The notes: generated by a model not told the origin, from the sequence alone. DNA of 64,000 bases from Dyella sp. BiH032 (GCF_031954525.1 NZ_CP134867.1:3596001-3660000), one strand, 5' to 3'. Shown: positions 40,238 through 49,172, counted from the stretch's first letter. A program made the numbers and translations.

Positions 40238-43171
40238 TCAGAGCTTGTAGTTCAAGCCGAACATGATCGTGCGACCCCAGGTGGTGTAGTCCAGCGGGCG
40301 TCCCACTTCCACGCCGTTCGGCAAGCCGGAAATCTGCTGGGTCTTCTGCGGCGAATTGGTGAGGTTGTTGACCTGCAGCAGGATCGACAGGCCGCTCAGT
40401 GCCGTGTGCTCGTCGAAGGCGTAGCCGACCTGCAGGTCGGTCTGCTTATCCGCCAGCACCTTCACGTAGCCGAGCTGGTCGAACAGCGGCACGGTCTCGC
40501 CGGTGAACGAGGAACGGTAGCGCTCGGCGACACGCACCGACCAGCCGTACTTCTCGTAGTACAACGCCAGGTTGGCGACCTTGCGCGACAGGCCCGGCAA
40601 CGTCTTCGGTCCGCCGGGGATCGACGATACCGAGCTTTCCGGGATCGAGCTGTTGGTCAGCGAGAAATTCGCCTGCACGCCGAAGCCATCCAGCGCGTTC
40701 GCGACCAGCCCGCCTTCCAGCGCGCCGGACAGTTCGAGACCTTCCATGCGACCGCCGGTGCCGTTCTCGGGCCGCGTGAACGAACCGATCGGGCTGGTCG
40801 GCTGCAGCGTGGGGTTGTCGTTGACGAAGCCGGCCTGCTCGAAGTTAAAGTCGAGCACGGTCTTGTTGTAGATGTAGTTCAACAGGTTCTTGTTGAACAC
40901 GGCCGCCGCCACGTAGCTGGACTTGCCGAAATACTTCTCCCACGACAGGTCGGCGCCTACCGCGATGTACGGCCGCAACTGGGGATTGCCGCCGCTGCCG
41001 GACCACAGCACCTGTCCGGCCGCCGGACCTTCGTTGACGCGCGACACCGACGCGGAGCTTGCCACCTTCTCGTCGTCGATGCGCCCGCGCGCCATGGTCT
41101 TGGCCAGGCCGAAGCGCAGGTACTGCCCTTCGGCAATCTGCGCCACCAAGTTCAGGCTGGGCAGGAACTTGTTGTACTTGGCTCCGCCCTTGAGCGTGCC
41201 CACCAGCGCGTCGCCGTTGGTCTGCAGCGCGGTCGACGATTGATCCGTGCGGACGAATTGCACGCCCACGTTGCCGCGCAGCGGCACGTCGCCCAGGTGT
41301 GTGTCGATGTTGAACTTGACGTAGGCGACAGGGACTTTTTCGGTGATCGAATAATTGCGACTCCAATCCGACTGCCCGTTGCGCTGGGTCAGGTAGAACT
41401 GGTTGGCCAGCGCGTCCAGCACGTTGTAATTGACGATGCCGGGGATGCCGCCATAGCTCAGCGAGGTCGGCCCGCGCAGATAGGCCGAGCCGATCGGCGC
41501 GCCCATCGTGTGGTCATAGGGGCCGTTGCCTGCACCGTCGCCATTGCCGTTGAGCCAGGCGAAGAATACGTCGGCCTGCTTGGTCTTCTTGCGCTCGGAG
41601 TACGCCGCGCCCACGTCGACCGTGCTGAAGATCCAGCCCACCGGATGCGAGACCTGGAAGCGCGCGGCCTTGATCGTGTCCTTCTGCTTGTCGAATTCCT
41701 CGCGCCCGTTGTAGCCGTAGTTGTCCGGATCCGTGAACACGATATTCGCGGGATTGGCCAAGTCCACGCCCGGCCGGAAGTACGGATAGTCGTCGCCGGT
41801 GGGCGTATGGAAGAACACGTCGGTGACCGGATCGCCGGCCAGCCCGCTAAACAGGTAGGCGTCACGCAAGCGCTTCTTCGCCGAGGAGTACGACAGGTCG
41901 CCGGTGATGATCCAGCCGTTGCCGAAGTCGTACTGGTGATTCCAGCCGGCCGAGAACAGCTTGTCCTTTTCCTTGCTGTACTCGTTCTGCAGGATCGGCG
42001 CGATGTTGCTCATCGTGCCGGAGGTGACGATCGGATACGGCGAGGCCGGCGTGATCCCGACGTCGCTGTACACGGGTATGCCGTTGGAGTTGTACGGGCT
42101 GCTCGACCACTGCGCACCGTTCTTGTACTTGCGCTCATTGAACGTCGAGTAATAGAGATCGAGCGTGGTGTGGTAATGCTCACCCGGCGCCCATTCCAGC
42201 ACGGTCATCAGGCCGTTGCGCAACTGGTTCTCCGACTGCGCGCGCAGCTGCATGCCCTCCTGCGACAGCACGTTGTCCGGCAGCCCCGGCGTATGCGGGC
42301 CGCCCCAGTTCTGCTCGATGCCCGCCGAGCCGTTGTTCACGCTCCACCACCACGCCTGGTACTGCTTCTCCTGGATCGGCGAATCCAGCTGCGCGAAGCC
42401 GACCGCCACGCCCAGCGTGTGGTCGAAGAACTGGTCGATGTAGGAGAAGCTCGCGCGATGCCCCATGTCGCCCACGCCGGAGCCGGGGTTGAGCTTGTCG
42501 CTGGTGGTGTGCTCGCCGCGCAGGTTGATCGCGATGGCGCGCTTGGGCAGGTCCAGCGGCTTGATGCTGTGCAGGTCGACCGTGCCGGAAAGCCCCTGCC
42601 CGACGAGGCTGGCATCCGGCGTCTTGTACACGGCTGCGCCGCTGATCAGCTCGGACGGATACTGATCGTACTCCACGCCGCGGTTCTCGCCGATCGTGGC
42701 CTGCTCGCGGCCATTGAGCGTGGTGCCGGCGAAGTCCGGCGACAGGCCGCGGATCGAGATCACGTTGGCCCGCCCGTCCGCGCGCTGCGTCGCCAGGCCC
42801 GGCAGGCGCGCCAGGCTCTCGGCGATGCTCGCGTCCGGCAGCTTGCCGATGTCCTCCGCCGAGATCGCCTCGATGATGTTGTCGGAGTTCTGCTTGGCCC
42901 TGATCGAACTCTCGATGCTGCCGCGGATGCCCGTGACGACCACTTCCTGCAGGTTGCTCACCTGGCCCGGTGCGGGCTTTTTGCCGGCATCGGTGGTCTG
43001 TCCGCTCTGCGCGGACGGCGGCGGCGCATCCGCCGCCTTCGGCGTGGCCGGCTGCGTCTCCTGCGCGGCGGCGGTGCCGGACATCAGCAGCGCAGCCATG
43101 CATGCCGCGGCGAGCGGCCGGCGAGCGATGGCGAACCCATACCGCTTCCGCGGTTCGAGGCCTTGATTCAT
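40238..43171 (-). CDS. TonB-dependent outer-membrane receptor (Caulobacter/Xanthomonas type)
   Basis: 977-residue receptor with a signal peptide (to about 36), a Pro/Ala-rich spacer, a TonB box (LQEVVVTG, about 74-81), the plug (IIEAISAEDIGKLPDASIAE; VISIRGLSPDFAGTTLNGRE) and a 22-strand barrel ending YKL. The plug motifs are those of the large TIGR01782-like group often used for carbohydrate or complex-substrate uptake in this order. No transport or catabolic partner is adjacent, so the ligand is open. Strong terminator 20 bases after the stop. Confidence 0.9.
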   Translation of the reverse strand: MNQGLEPRKRYGFAIARRPLAAACMAALLMSGTAAAQETQPATPKAADAPPPSAQSGQTTDAGKKPAPGQVSNLQEVVVTGIRGSIESSIRAKQNSDNIIEAISAEDIGKLPDASIAESLARLPGLATQRADGRANVISIRGLSPDFAGTTLNGREQATIGENRGVEYDQYPSELISGAAVYKTPDASLVGQGLSGTVDLHSIKPLDLPKRAIAINLRGEHTTSDKLNPGSGVGDMGHRASFSYIDQFFDHTLGVAVGFAQLDSPIQEKQYQAWWWSVNNGSAGIEQNWGGPHTPGLPDNVLSQEGMQLRAQSENQLRNGLMTVLEWAPGEHYHTTLDLYYSTFNERKYKNGAQWSSSPYNSNGIPVYSDVGITPASPYPIVTSGTMSNIAPILQNEYSKEKDKLFSAGWNHQYDFGNGWIITGDLSYSSAKKRLRDAYLFSGLAGDPVTDVFFHTPTGDDYPYFRPGVDLANPANIVFTDPDNYGYNGREEFDKQKDTIKAARFQVSHPVGWIFSTVDVGAAYSERKKTKQADVFFAWLNGNGDGAGNGPYDHTMGAPIGSAYLRGPTSLSYGGIPGIVNYNVLDALANQFYLTQRNGQSDWSRNYSITEKVPVAYVKFNIDTHLGDVPLRGNVGVQFVRTDQSSTALQTNGDALVGTLKGGAKYNKFLPSLNLVAQIAEGQYLRFGLAKTMARGRIDDEKVASSASVSRVNEGPAAGQVLWSGSGGNPQLRPYIAVGADLSWEKYFGKSSYVAAAVFNKNLLNYIYNKTVLDFNFEQAGFVNDNPTLQPTSPIGSFTRPENGTGGRMEGLELSGALEGGLVANALDGFGVQANFSLTNSSIPESSVSSIPGGPKTLPGLSRKVANLALYYEKYGWSVRVAERYRSSFTGETVPLFDQLGYVKVLADKQTDLQVGYAFDEHTALSGLSILLQVNNLTNSPQKTQQISGLPNGVEVGRPLDYTTWGRTIMFGLNYKL

Positions 43172-43395
43172 GACTCCCTTCCTCCCTCTTTTGAGTGGCG
43201 CTCCCCTGGGCGCCGGCAGGCAAACACGCAGCCCTGGCAGGTCATCGCGAGATGCCCGCTTCTTTACTGGCGCGTGCCCGTGATTCGCGCGGAGGATGAG
43301 TGCACAGCCCTTGCCACGTCATTCCGCGGCGCAACAAGTTGCTGTCGAAAGGTTCAGGAGAGTGAAAACGGCGGGTAGAGCGTGTGGAAAAAGAA

Positions 43396-43935
43396 TCAGC
43401 CCGCAAAGCGCACATCGTTCGCGTCGACCACCGCCATCCGCGTGCCGAAGGTCTGCAGCCGTTCCAGCACCCAGTTGTGGTGCGCCGTGATCTGCGCGGC
43501 CGCCAGGACATCGTTGTCCACCGTGGAGTGCGCATCGCCCGCCAGCGTCACGTGATAGCCCAGCGCCAGCGCCCGGCGCACCGTGGTGTCGATGCAGAAA
43601 TCGCTCTGCAAGCCACAGATGACCAGGTGGTCGGTGCCGTGCTGCTGGAGCAGCTGGCTCAGCTCCGTCTCGTAGAACGAATCCGGCGTCGTCTTGCGGA
43701 CCCGGGGGTCGTCCGGCTGCTGGTGGAGCCCTTCCGCCAGCTGCCAGCCCGGCGTTCCGAAGACCAGATCGCCCTCGGCCTCCTCGTGCTGGATCAGCAC
43801 CACCGGCACCCACGCCGCGCGGGCGCGATCGATCAGCCCATTCACGCGCTGCAGCACGCGGCCGATGTCGTGCGCGGCCCATTCGCCGGCGCACAGGGCC
43901 TGCTGCATGTCGATGACCAGTAGAGCAGATGTCAT
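43396..43935 (-). CDS. Cysteine hydrolase, isochorismatase/nicotinamidase fold
   Basis: 179-residue amidohydrolase with a full Cys triad: Asp9 (VIDMQ), Lys81 (VRKTTPDSF) and Cys114 (CGLQSDFCIDTT). This contrasts with the Gly-bearing homologue at 35365. Members hydrolyse amides such as nicotinamide, N-carbamoyl compounds or biuret; no residue here points to one. ATG 43935 directly precedes the first strand. It lies between the TonB receptor and the divergent DUF4331 operon. Confidence 0.85.
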   Translation of the reverse strand: MTSALLVIDMQQALCAGEWAAHDIGRVLQRVNGLIDRARAAWVPVVLIQHEEAEGDLVFGTPGWQLAEGLHQQPDDPRVRKTTPDSFYETELSQLLQQHGTDHLVICGLQSDFCIDTTVRRALALGYHVTLAGDAHSTVDNDVLAAAQITAHHNWVLERLQTFGTRMAVVDANDVRFAG

Positions 43936-44011
43936 GGGAGCGTACCGGCGGGACTGAGCCTGGATCATAGCTCCCGCGACGCGGGCCGCGGTGCGCCTGC
44001 GGAACCGCGTA

Positions 44012-44036
44012 TCGCTAAAGAATTTGATAGCCCGCC
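44012..44036 (+). promoter_or_regulatory. 25-nt shared upstream motif, copy 1
   Basis: TCGCTAAAGAATTTGATAGC followed by CCGCC, ending 51 bases before the DUF4331 ATG. It is 22/25 identical to the motif at 48362-48386; all three differences are transitions. Probably a promoter or operator shared by the two units. Confidence 0.65.
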
Positions 44037-44087
44037 TTCGGCCCCGTCGGGCCTACTGCGTCCGCCCATTCACGCAGAGAGCGGAAC

Positions 44088-45314
44088 ATGAAACGGACAA
44101 CGGCCATACGCGCAGCACTCGCCTTCGCCTGCCTCGGATGCGCCGGGCCATGGGCGACCGCCAGCGCCTCGGACCACCTCGACACCCCATCGGTGATCGG
44201 CGACCCTCGCGCCGACATCGGCGATCTCTACGCCTGGACCTCGCCCGACGGCAAACGGCTGAACCTGGTGATGGATGTCGTCGGCCACACCTTCTCGGAC
44301 AAGCTCGATTACGTCTTCCACGTCGACAGCGGCAAGCATTTCGGCCACACCACGGCCAGCACCACCATCCTGTGCCGCTTCCACTCAGGCACCGACGTCA
44401 CCTGCACTGCCGGCGCGGAAACGGCCAAGGGCGATCCCAGCGATCCCAAAGGCCTGGTCAGCGAGCATGCGCGCTTCCGCGTCTTCGCCGGCCCGCGCGA
44501 CGATCCGTTCTTCAACAACGTCAAAGGCACGCGCGCCGCCTATGACAAGGCCCTGGCCGCACTCAACGCCGGCACGCGGACGGATGCCGCCGGCTGCCCG
44601 GCCTTCGACGCCGCCACGGTGCGGACCATCGCGGACGAATGGCGCCATACGCAGGGCGGTGCGCCAAAAAACCTGCTCGCCGGCTGGACCACCTCGGCCA
44701 TCGTGGTCTCGGTGGACCTCGACCTGGTGAGCCACGGCGGACCGCTGCTCGGCGTGTGGTCGGCCACGCAGGGCCCCAAGCGGCAAATCGACCGCGCCGG
44801 ACGGCCGCTCACCGGCAACGCGCTGCTCGGCACGCTCGCGCCGGAGGAGATCAGCGACGCCTTCAAGGAGACCTACAACATGGCCACGCCGGCCGATGGC
44901 GCGAAGTTCGTCGACGAGATCGCGACGAACCTCGGCCTGTACGACGGTTTCGACGGCCGTTGCGGCAACCAGTGGCTGGCCGATGCCAAGGCGCCCGCCA
45001 ATCGCCGTTATCACGCGCTCGCCGCGCTGCTGGCCGACGATCGCCTGTGGGTGAACAGCGCTTCGGCCACCTGCACGCAGTTCTTCGCGGTGGAGCGCGC
45101 GGCCCTCGGCGGCAAGCGTGAATTGGCACAGGATTGCGGCGGACGCACGCCCAGCTACAGCGCCGCGAACGTCTACCGCTCGATGCTGGTCGACGGCACG
45201 ACCGACAGCGTCAGCGATGGCCTCGTGCGTGACGAACGCGAGCCTTCGGACAGCGTCTTCCCCTTCCTCGCCGCCCCCGAGACCTCCCCGGCGGCCGCGG
45301 GAGCCTACCAGTGA
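44088..45314 (+). CDS. Secreted DUF4331 protein
   Basis: 408-residue exported DUF4331 protein. The signal peptide is followed at once by ASDHLDTPSVIGDPRADIGDLY, the family hallmark (SDH-D-P...D--D-YAW). Eight or more cysteines in the mature part suggest disulfides. The family's role is not known. It heads an operon in which each of the next three genes overlaps its predecessor by four bases, so expression is tightly coupled to HupE-like and DUF4198 proteins. Confidence 0.83.
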   Translation: MKRTTAIRAALAFACLGCAGPWATASASDHLDTPSVIGDPRADIGDLYAWTSPDGKRLNLVMDVVGHTFSDKLDYVFHVDSGKHFGHTTASTTILCRFHSGTDVTCTAGAETAKGDPSDPKGLVSEHARFRVFAGPRDDPFFNNVKGTRAAYDKALAALNAGTRTDAAGCPAFDAATVRTIADEWRHTQGGAPKNLLAGWTTSAIVVSVDLDLVSHGGPLLGVWSATQGPKRQIDRAGRPLTGNALLGTLAPEEISDAFKETYNMATPADGAKFVDEIATNLGLYDGFDGRCGNQWLADAKAPANRRYHALAALLADDRLWVNSASATCTQFFAVERAALGGKRELAQDCGGRTPSYSAANVYRSMLVDGTTDSVSDGLVRDEREPSDSVFPFLAAPETSPAAAGAYQ

Positions 45315-45925
45315 GCATGGAGCATGCACGCAGCGTGCGAGGCCCGGCGACCATCGTCGCCGCCCTCGCCCTGCTCGCCGGTTCGTTTCCGGCACAAGCG
45401 CACACGGGCACGGGCCTTGCCGGCGGCTTCTTCGCCGGCTTCGTCCATCCGCTGTCCGGCCCGGACCACTTGCTGGCGATGGTCTCGGTGGGCCTGTGGG
45501 GTGCGTTTCTCGGGCGCCCGCTGGTGCATGTCCTGCCCGTGGTGTTTCCCGCGATGATGGTCGGCGGCGCGATGTTGGGTATGTACGGCGCGGTCCTGCC
45601 GTCGATCGAGGACGGCATTGCGCTGTCGGTGCTGGTCCTGGGCCTGTGCATCGCCTTCGCCTGGAAGGCGCCGGTATGGATGGCCATCGCGGTGGTCGCC
45701 TTCTTCGCGCTGTTCCATGGTTATGCGCACGGCCGCGAACTGCCCGCCGCAGCGGACCCGGTGGGCTATAGCACCGGCTTCGTCCTGGCGACGGGCCTGC
45801 TGCATGTCGCGGGCATCGCCCTGGGGTTGCTGCAGACGCGTCCGCTCGGTGTGCTGGCGACACGCTGCCTCGGCGGCCTGATCGGTGCGGCGGGGCTGTA
45901 TTTCCTGGTCGGAGCGGCCGCATGA
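45311..45925 (+). CDS. HupE/UreJ-family membrane protein
   Basis: 204-residue HupE/UreJ protein with a signal-like first segment ending AHTG, and about six to seven membrane helices. The family motif is HPLSGPDHLLAM near residue 46, with a second His block FALFHGYAHG near 137 and LLHVAGIALG near 163; these histidines are thought to bind Ni2+ or Co2+. HupE is a known nickel/cobalt permease. GTG 45311 overlaps the previous stop; ATG 45317 is an alternative. Confidence 0.85.
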   Translation: MSMEHARSVRGPATIVAALALLAGSFPAQAHTGTGLAGGFFAGFVHPLSGPDHLLAMVSVGLWGAFLGRPLVHVLPVVFPAMMVGGAMLGMYGAVLPSIEDGIALSVLVLGLCIAFAWKAPVWMAIAVVAFFALFHGYAHGRELPAAADPVGYSTGFVLATGLLHVAGIALGLLQTRPLGVLATRCLGGLIGAAGLYFLVGAAA

Positions 45926-46407
45926 GAGGCGGCGTGCTCGCGGCAGCCCTGTTGTGCGCGGCGCTCGGCATAGCGCTGGCGTTCGCGCCGGCACGTTCGC
46001 GACCGGCATGCCTCGTGCTGCTGATGGTGTCTTCTGCAACCGCCTTCGCGCTGGGCGCGCCAGCCAGCCTCAGCGGTGCCGTGTTCCTCGTTGGATGGCT
46101 CAGCGTGATGGCCTGCGCAGCCTCGGTGCATCTACCGAAAGGCCTTCCCGCCGCCCTGGCGATCCTGCTTTCCATCGATGCGGGCCTGTGCGCAGGGTCG
46201 CTGATCGCGCTCGAAGGCCGCGGACTCGACCTGCCGCTGGCGTGGTGCGGCGCAGGCACGCTGGCGCTATCCGCGCTGGCCGTGCGCTGGCGGCTGGCGA
46301 TCGCCGCAAAGGTCGCATCGAGCTGGCTGATCGCCATCGCGGTGCTCGCGGCTGCACTTCCCTACCTGCCCGTCACGCCGGGCTACCTGCCGGATCATCT
46401 CGAATGA
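45922..46407 (+). CDS. Small polytopic membrane protein of the HupE operon
   Basis: 161 residues, almost entirely hydrophobic, with about five to six membrane helices (LLCAALGIALAFA; LVLLMVSSATAFALGA; GAVFLVGWLSVMACAAS; IAVLAAALPYLPVT). No family motif that I recognise. It overlaps HupE (ATGA) and the next gene (ATGA), so it is likely a subunit of the same transport system. Confidence 0.7.
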   Translation: MRGGVLAAALLCAALGIALAFAPARSRPACLVLLMVSSATAFALGAPASLSGAVFLVGWLSVMACAASVHLPKGLPAALAILLSIDAGLCAGSLIALEGRGLDLPLAWCGAGTLALSALAVRWRLAIAAKVASSWLIAIAVLAAALPYLPVTPGYLPDHLE

Positions 46408-47231
46408 ACATGTCCGCGTGCCTAGCCGGCGCATTCCTCGCACTCGCCGCCCTGCCCGCGACGGCGCACGACTTCTGGCTGCAGCCGGCACCGTATTGGA
46501 CTGCGCCATCCATGCCCGTGGCACTCACCCTGCAGGTCGGGCACGGCCCTTACCGTCAGCGCTCGCCCATTCCCGCGCGCCGTATCGCGCGTTTCCAGGC
46601 CATGGCGCCGGACGGCAGTGTCACGGATCTGCGCGCGCGCCTGCACTTGGGCGCAAGCAGCGACGCGGACACGGCGCTGGCCATGCCCGGCACGCACGTG
46701 CTGGCGCTGGAAACCGACAACCGCGCGTTGACATCCCTTCCGGCGCTGCGTTTCAACGATTACCTGCGCGCGGAAGGGCTCACGCCGGCCCTGGACGAAC
46801 GCGAACGCACGCATCGCACCGACCGCGACGGCGCTGAGCGCTACAGCCGGCATGCGAAGGCGCTGGTGCAGGTCGGCCCCTCCGCGAGCACGGCTGCCTC
46901 AACGGTGACCCGGCCGCTGGGCATGGCGCTGGAGATCGTGCCCGAGCGCAATCCCTATGCCCTGCCGCATGCGGATGCCCTGCCCGTGCGCGTGCTGTAC
47001 CGGGGACAGGCCCTGCCGGGTGCCCTGGTCAAGCTCACCCGGCTGGAGCACGACGAGGTACCGGTGGAAACGCACCGGACCGACGCTGCGGGGCGCGCGA
47101 CCTTCACCGTGCCGGCACAGGGCAGCTGGCTGCTCAACGTGATCTGGACCCGCCCCTTGCCGGCGGACGACGACGTGGACTTCGAGACCGACTTCGCCAG
47201 CCTGGCCTTCGGCTATCCCGCGCCGCCTTGA
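46404..47231 (+). CDS. Periplasmic DUF4198-like protein
   Basis: 275-residue exported protein: signal peptide then AHDFWLQPAPYW, the typical opening of DUF4198 (HDFWL-P). The C-terminal part (LPVRVLYRGQALPGALVKLTR, AGRATFTVPAQGSWLLNVIW) is an immunoglobulin-like carboxypeptidase-regulatory type domain. Relatives occur beside Ni/Co transporters and TonB receptors and may bind metal through the mature N-terminal His. Last gene of the overlapping set; an AraC gene follows after 37 bases. Confidence 0.78.
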   Translation: MNMSACLAGAFLALAALPATAHDFWLQPAPYWTAPSMPVALTLQVGHGPYRQRSPIPARRIARFQAMAPDGSVTDLRARLHLGASSDADTALAMPGTHVLALETDNRALTSLPALRFNDYLRAEGLTPALDERERTHRTDRDGAERYSRHAKALVQVGPSASTAASTVTRPLGMALEIVPERNPYALPHADALPVRVLYRGQALPGALVKLTRLEHDEVPVETHRTDAAGRATFTVPAQGSWLLNVIWTRPLPADDDVDFETDFASLAFGYPAPP

Positions 47232-47268
47232 CCGGGCAGCGTGTCTCCGATCCGGCTATCCTCCGCTC

Positions 47269-48093
47269 ATGTCCGCCTTCCACGTCGACAGCTGGCTGAG
47301 CACCGACACCGTGGCCTTGCGCAACGTGCGCTGCAACGGTGCCTGCCGGCATCGCAGCGCCGAAGAGTGCGCCTCGTCGACCAGCCTGGTGTTTCCCTAC
47401 CGCGGCGTGTACGTGCGCCATGTCGGCAGCGACCAGTCGGTGGCCGATGCCAACCACATGTTGTTCTTCAATGCGGGCGAGGGCTATCAGGTCAGCCACC
47501 CGGTGAACGGCGGCGACGCCTGCCTTTCCGTTGCGCTGCCCGACGCGATGCTGGAGGAACTGGCGCCGCGCGCGATGCTGCGCCAGGGCGGCGACAAGGT
47601 CGGTTTCAACCGACAGTCGCAGCCGATCGATCCGCGCGCGCAGGCATTGGTGGCGCTGCTGCGCCACAACCTGGAACGCGACAGCATCGAGGCCTTGGAA
47701 GCCGAAGCGCTTCTGCTCACCCTGGTCGGTCGCGGCCTGGGCCCGCGCAGCTCGCGCGAGTTGGCCGCCACGCACGCGCGCCGGCGCCTCGCCGATCGCG
47801 TGAAAGTGCTGCTCGCCAGCGACCTGTCGCGGCGCTGGACGCTCGCCGACATCGGCGCGGAGATGGGTTGTTCGCCGGTGTATCTGACGCAGGTCTTCCG
47901 CCAGGTGGAAGGCGTGCCGCTGTATCGCTATCACCTGCACCTGCGCCTGGCCCGTGCGCTGGACCTGGTTCCGCGCTGCGAAGATCTCTCCGCGCTCGCC
48001 GCGGACCTCGGCTTCTCCAGCCACAGTCACTTCGCCAACGCGTTCCGCCAGGCCTACGGCCGCACGCCGACCGCGTTCAAGCAGGCAACCTGA
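47269..48093 (+). CDS. AraC-family regulator with Cys-rich N-terminus
   Basis: 274-residue AraC regulator. Two helix-turn-helix units fill the last 100 residues (WTLADIGAEMGCSPVYLTQVFRQVEG; LSALAADLGFSSHSHFANAFRQAYGRTPTAFK). The sensing part begins VRCNGACRHRSAEECAS, three cysteines and a His within 14 residues, which could be a metal or redox sensor, followed by a cupin-like region. Placed at the end of the DUF4331-HupE-DUF4198 unit, it may regulate it. Confidence 0.8.
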   Translation: MSAFHVDSWLSTDTVALRNVRCNGACRHRSAEECASSTSLVFPYRGVYVRHVGSDQSVADANHMLFFNAGEGYQVSHPVNGGDACLSVALPDAMLEELAPRAMLRQGGDKVGFNRQSQPIDPRAQALVALLRHNLERDSIEALEAEALLLTLVGRGLGPRSSRELAATHARRRLADRVKVLLASDLSRRWTLADIGAEMGCSPVYLTQVFRQVEGVPLYRYHLHLRLARALDLVPRCEDLSALAADLGFSSHSHFANAFRQAYGRTPTAFKQAT

Positions 48094-48151
48094 TCCGCCT
48101 TCATGCAAACGGGCCGCCCGCAGACGGCCCGGCGCCGCATGAGAGCGGACT

Positions 48152-48301
48152 TCAATGCCCCGGCACGGTGGAGGCCTGCGCCTCCCGCAGCTTCACCGCG
48201 CATTCCTCGCAGCACACTTCGACGGTCTTGCCGCCGATCGTCACCTGGATCGCGTTGCCGTCGAGTTCGTAGTCGCAGGCGGCGCAGGTTGAGTTGGACA
48301 T
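48152..48301 (-). CDS. 49-residue CxxC...CCxxC metal-binding miniprotein
   Basis: Tiny protein with Cys6 and Cys9 (CAAC) and a CCEEC block 21 residues later, the spacing of YHS/TRASH-type treble-clef metal sites; between them is a two-strand GKTVEVC segment. It probably binds Zn2+ or a heavy metal and may deliver or sense it. ATG 48301 follows GAGGATC. A 25-nt motif shared with the DUF4331-HupE operon lies upstream, linking it to that system. Confidence 0.72.
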   Translation of the reverse strand: MSNSTCAACDYELDGNAIQVTIGGKTVEVCCEECAVKLREAQASTVPGH

Positions 48302-48361
48302 GATCTGATCCTCTGATTGAACCCGGTATCCGGGCAAGTCCAGTAAGCCAGCCGCGCCGCG

Positions 48362-48386
48362 GGTGGGCTGTCAGATTCTTTAGCGA
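48362..48386 (-). promoter_or_regulatory. 25-nt shared upstream motif, copy 2
   Basis: Read on the minus strand: TCGCTAAAGAATCTGACAGC followed by CCACC, ending 61 bases before the miniprotein ATG. 22/25 identical to 44012-44036. Distances to the two start codons differ by only ten bases. Confidence 0.65.
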
Positions 48387-48393
48387 CCCGGCG

Positions 48394-48786
48394 CTAGTCG
48401 GCGCACCAGCCTTGCATCGCGCGGCCGCCGTCGACTTCTTGCCAGCATCCATCCAAGGGTTCCTCGCGCTGGCAGGTTCCGTTGACGGCCGTGCCGGGCG
48501 GCAGCAGCGATCTGGCGTTGAGGCAACGCCCTTCGCAATCGGTCTTGTCTGTGCAGACCTTGCCGCCATCGGGCAACGGCCGCACGCATGCCGGCGAGCC
48601 GAACATGCCGATGCTGCCCACGTGACCGCCTTTCGCGCGGCAGGCATGCTCGTCGATGCCGGCCCGGGCCTCCCTGCGCGCGGCCTGAGCGCTGCTCTCC
48701 ATGCGCGCCGGATCGTCGGCGCGGCAACCACAAAGGCACAGCGCCATGGCTATCGCAATGCATCCAGCGCGCATTGGCGCCTTCAT
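48394..48786 (-). CDS. Cys-rich lipoprotein, hypothetical
   Basis: 130 residues. The N-terminus (MKAPMRAGCIAIAMALCLCGC) ends in a lipobox-like LCGC, so it is probably an anchored lipoprotein. About twelve cysteines in the mature part suggest disulfides. ATG 48786 overlaps the upstream stop as ATGA, which fixes the start. Such small Cys-rich lipoproteins are common in xanthomonads; no function is known. Confidence 0.68.
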   Translation of the reverse strand: MKAPMRAGCIAIAMALCLCGCRADDPARMESSAQAARREARAGIDEHACRAKGGHVGSIGMFGSPACVRPLPDGGKVCTDKTDCEGRCLNARSLLPPGTAVNGTCQREEPLDGCWQEVDGGRAMQGWCAD

Positions 48787-49172
48787 CCGCCGGCTCCGGA
48801 GCGCCATTCGCGGATGGCATTCAACTGATCTTCCGCCGGCACGATGTCGCCCGCGCGCTCCATCGGAAGCTTGCGGCGCACGATGTCGTACCAGACCTCG
48901 TCCTCTTCGCATTCCACGCCCAGGTGAAGCAGGTCGAGCACACCGACGAACTCGAAGTGCACCATCGCGCCGTCATTGTTGGCATAGCTATGCTGGCCGG
49001 CATCGCCGCGGCGGCGAGCCTCTGCCAATGCACCCCAGGCATCGGCGGCGCGCAGGACGAGGATGCGCTCCTCGCACGTGCGCATCGTGTTGGAGCCGGA
49101 GGCGTCCTCGACGCGAAACTGGAAAAGCAATTTCGCGGCGAAGCGGAAAATGGACGTTCCGTTGGATTCCAT
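48783..49172 (-). CDS. DUF4288-like hypothetical protein
   Basis: 129-residue cytoplasmic protein. FAAKLLFQFRVEDA, ERILVLRAADAWGALAEARRRG and HFEFVGVLDLLHLG resemble DUF4288, a beta-rich family seen among immunity-type proteins. The match is by eye. It is the middle gene of a three-gene minus-strand operon (106-residue protein, this one, lipoprotein) with 25 bases before it and an ATGA overlap after it. No toxin gene is in view. Confidence 0.62.
   Translation of the reverse strand: MESNGTSIFRFAAKLLFQFRVEDASGSNTMRTCEERILVLRAADAWGALAEARRRGDAGQHSYANNDGAMVHFEFVGVLDLLHLGVECEEDEVWYDIVRRKLPMERAGDIVPAEDQLNAIREWRSGAGG

Noticed and set aside
43331..43342. GCAAC-AA-GTTGC as an operator for the TonB receptor
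   Set aside because: Short arms and no adjacent regulator; could be chance.
40175..43378. 1067-codon plus-strand open frame opposite the TonB receptor
   Set aside because: It is a GC-rich antisense frame full of Arg/His/Val with no domain; the minus strand has a signal peptide, TonB box and complete barrel.
44001..44036. ECF general-stress promoter (GGAAC...CGTT) for DUF4331
   Set aside because: GGAAC is present at 44001 but no CGTT at the right spacing, and the second copy of the shared motif lacks GGAAC.
44012..44036. Sigma-28 promoter for DUF4331
   Set aside because: TAAAG is present, but at N11 there is CCTTCGGC, not GCCGATAA, and the same fails at 48362.
45311..47231. Part of a hydrogenase or urease operon
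   Set aside because: HupE/UreJ is there, but no hydrogenase, urease or Ni-insertion gene lies in the window.
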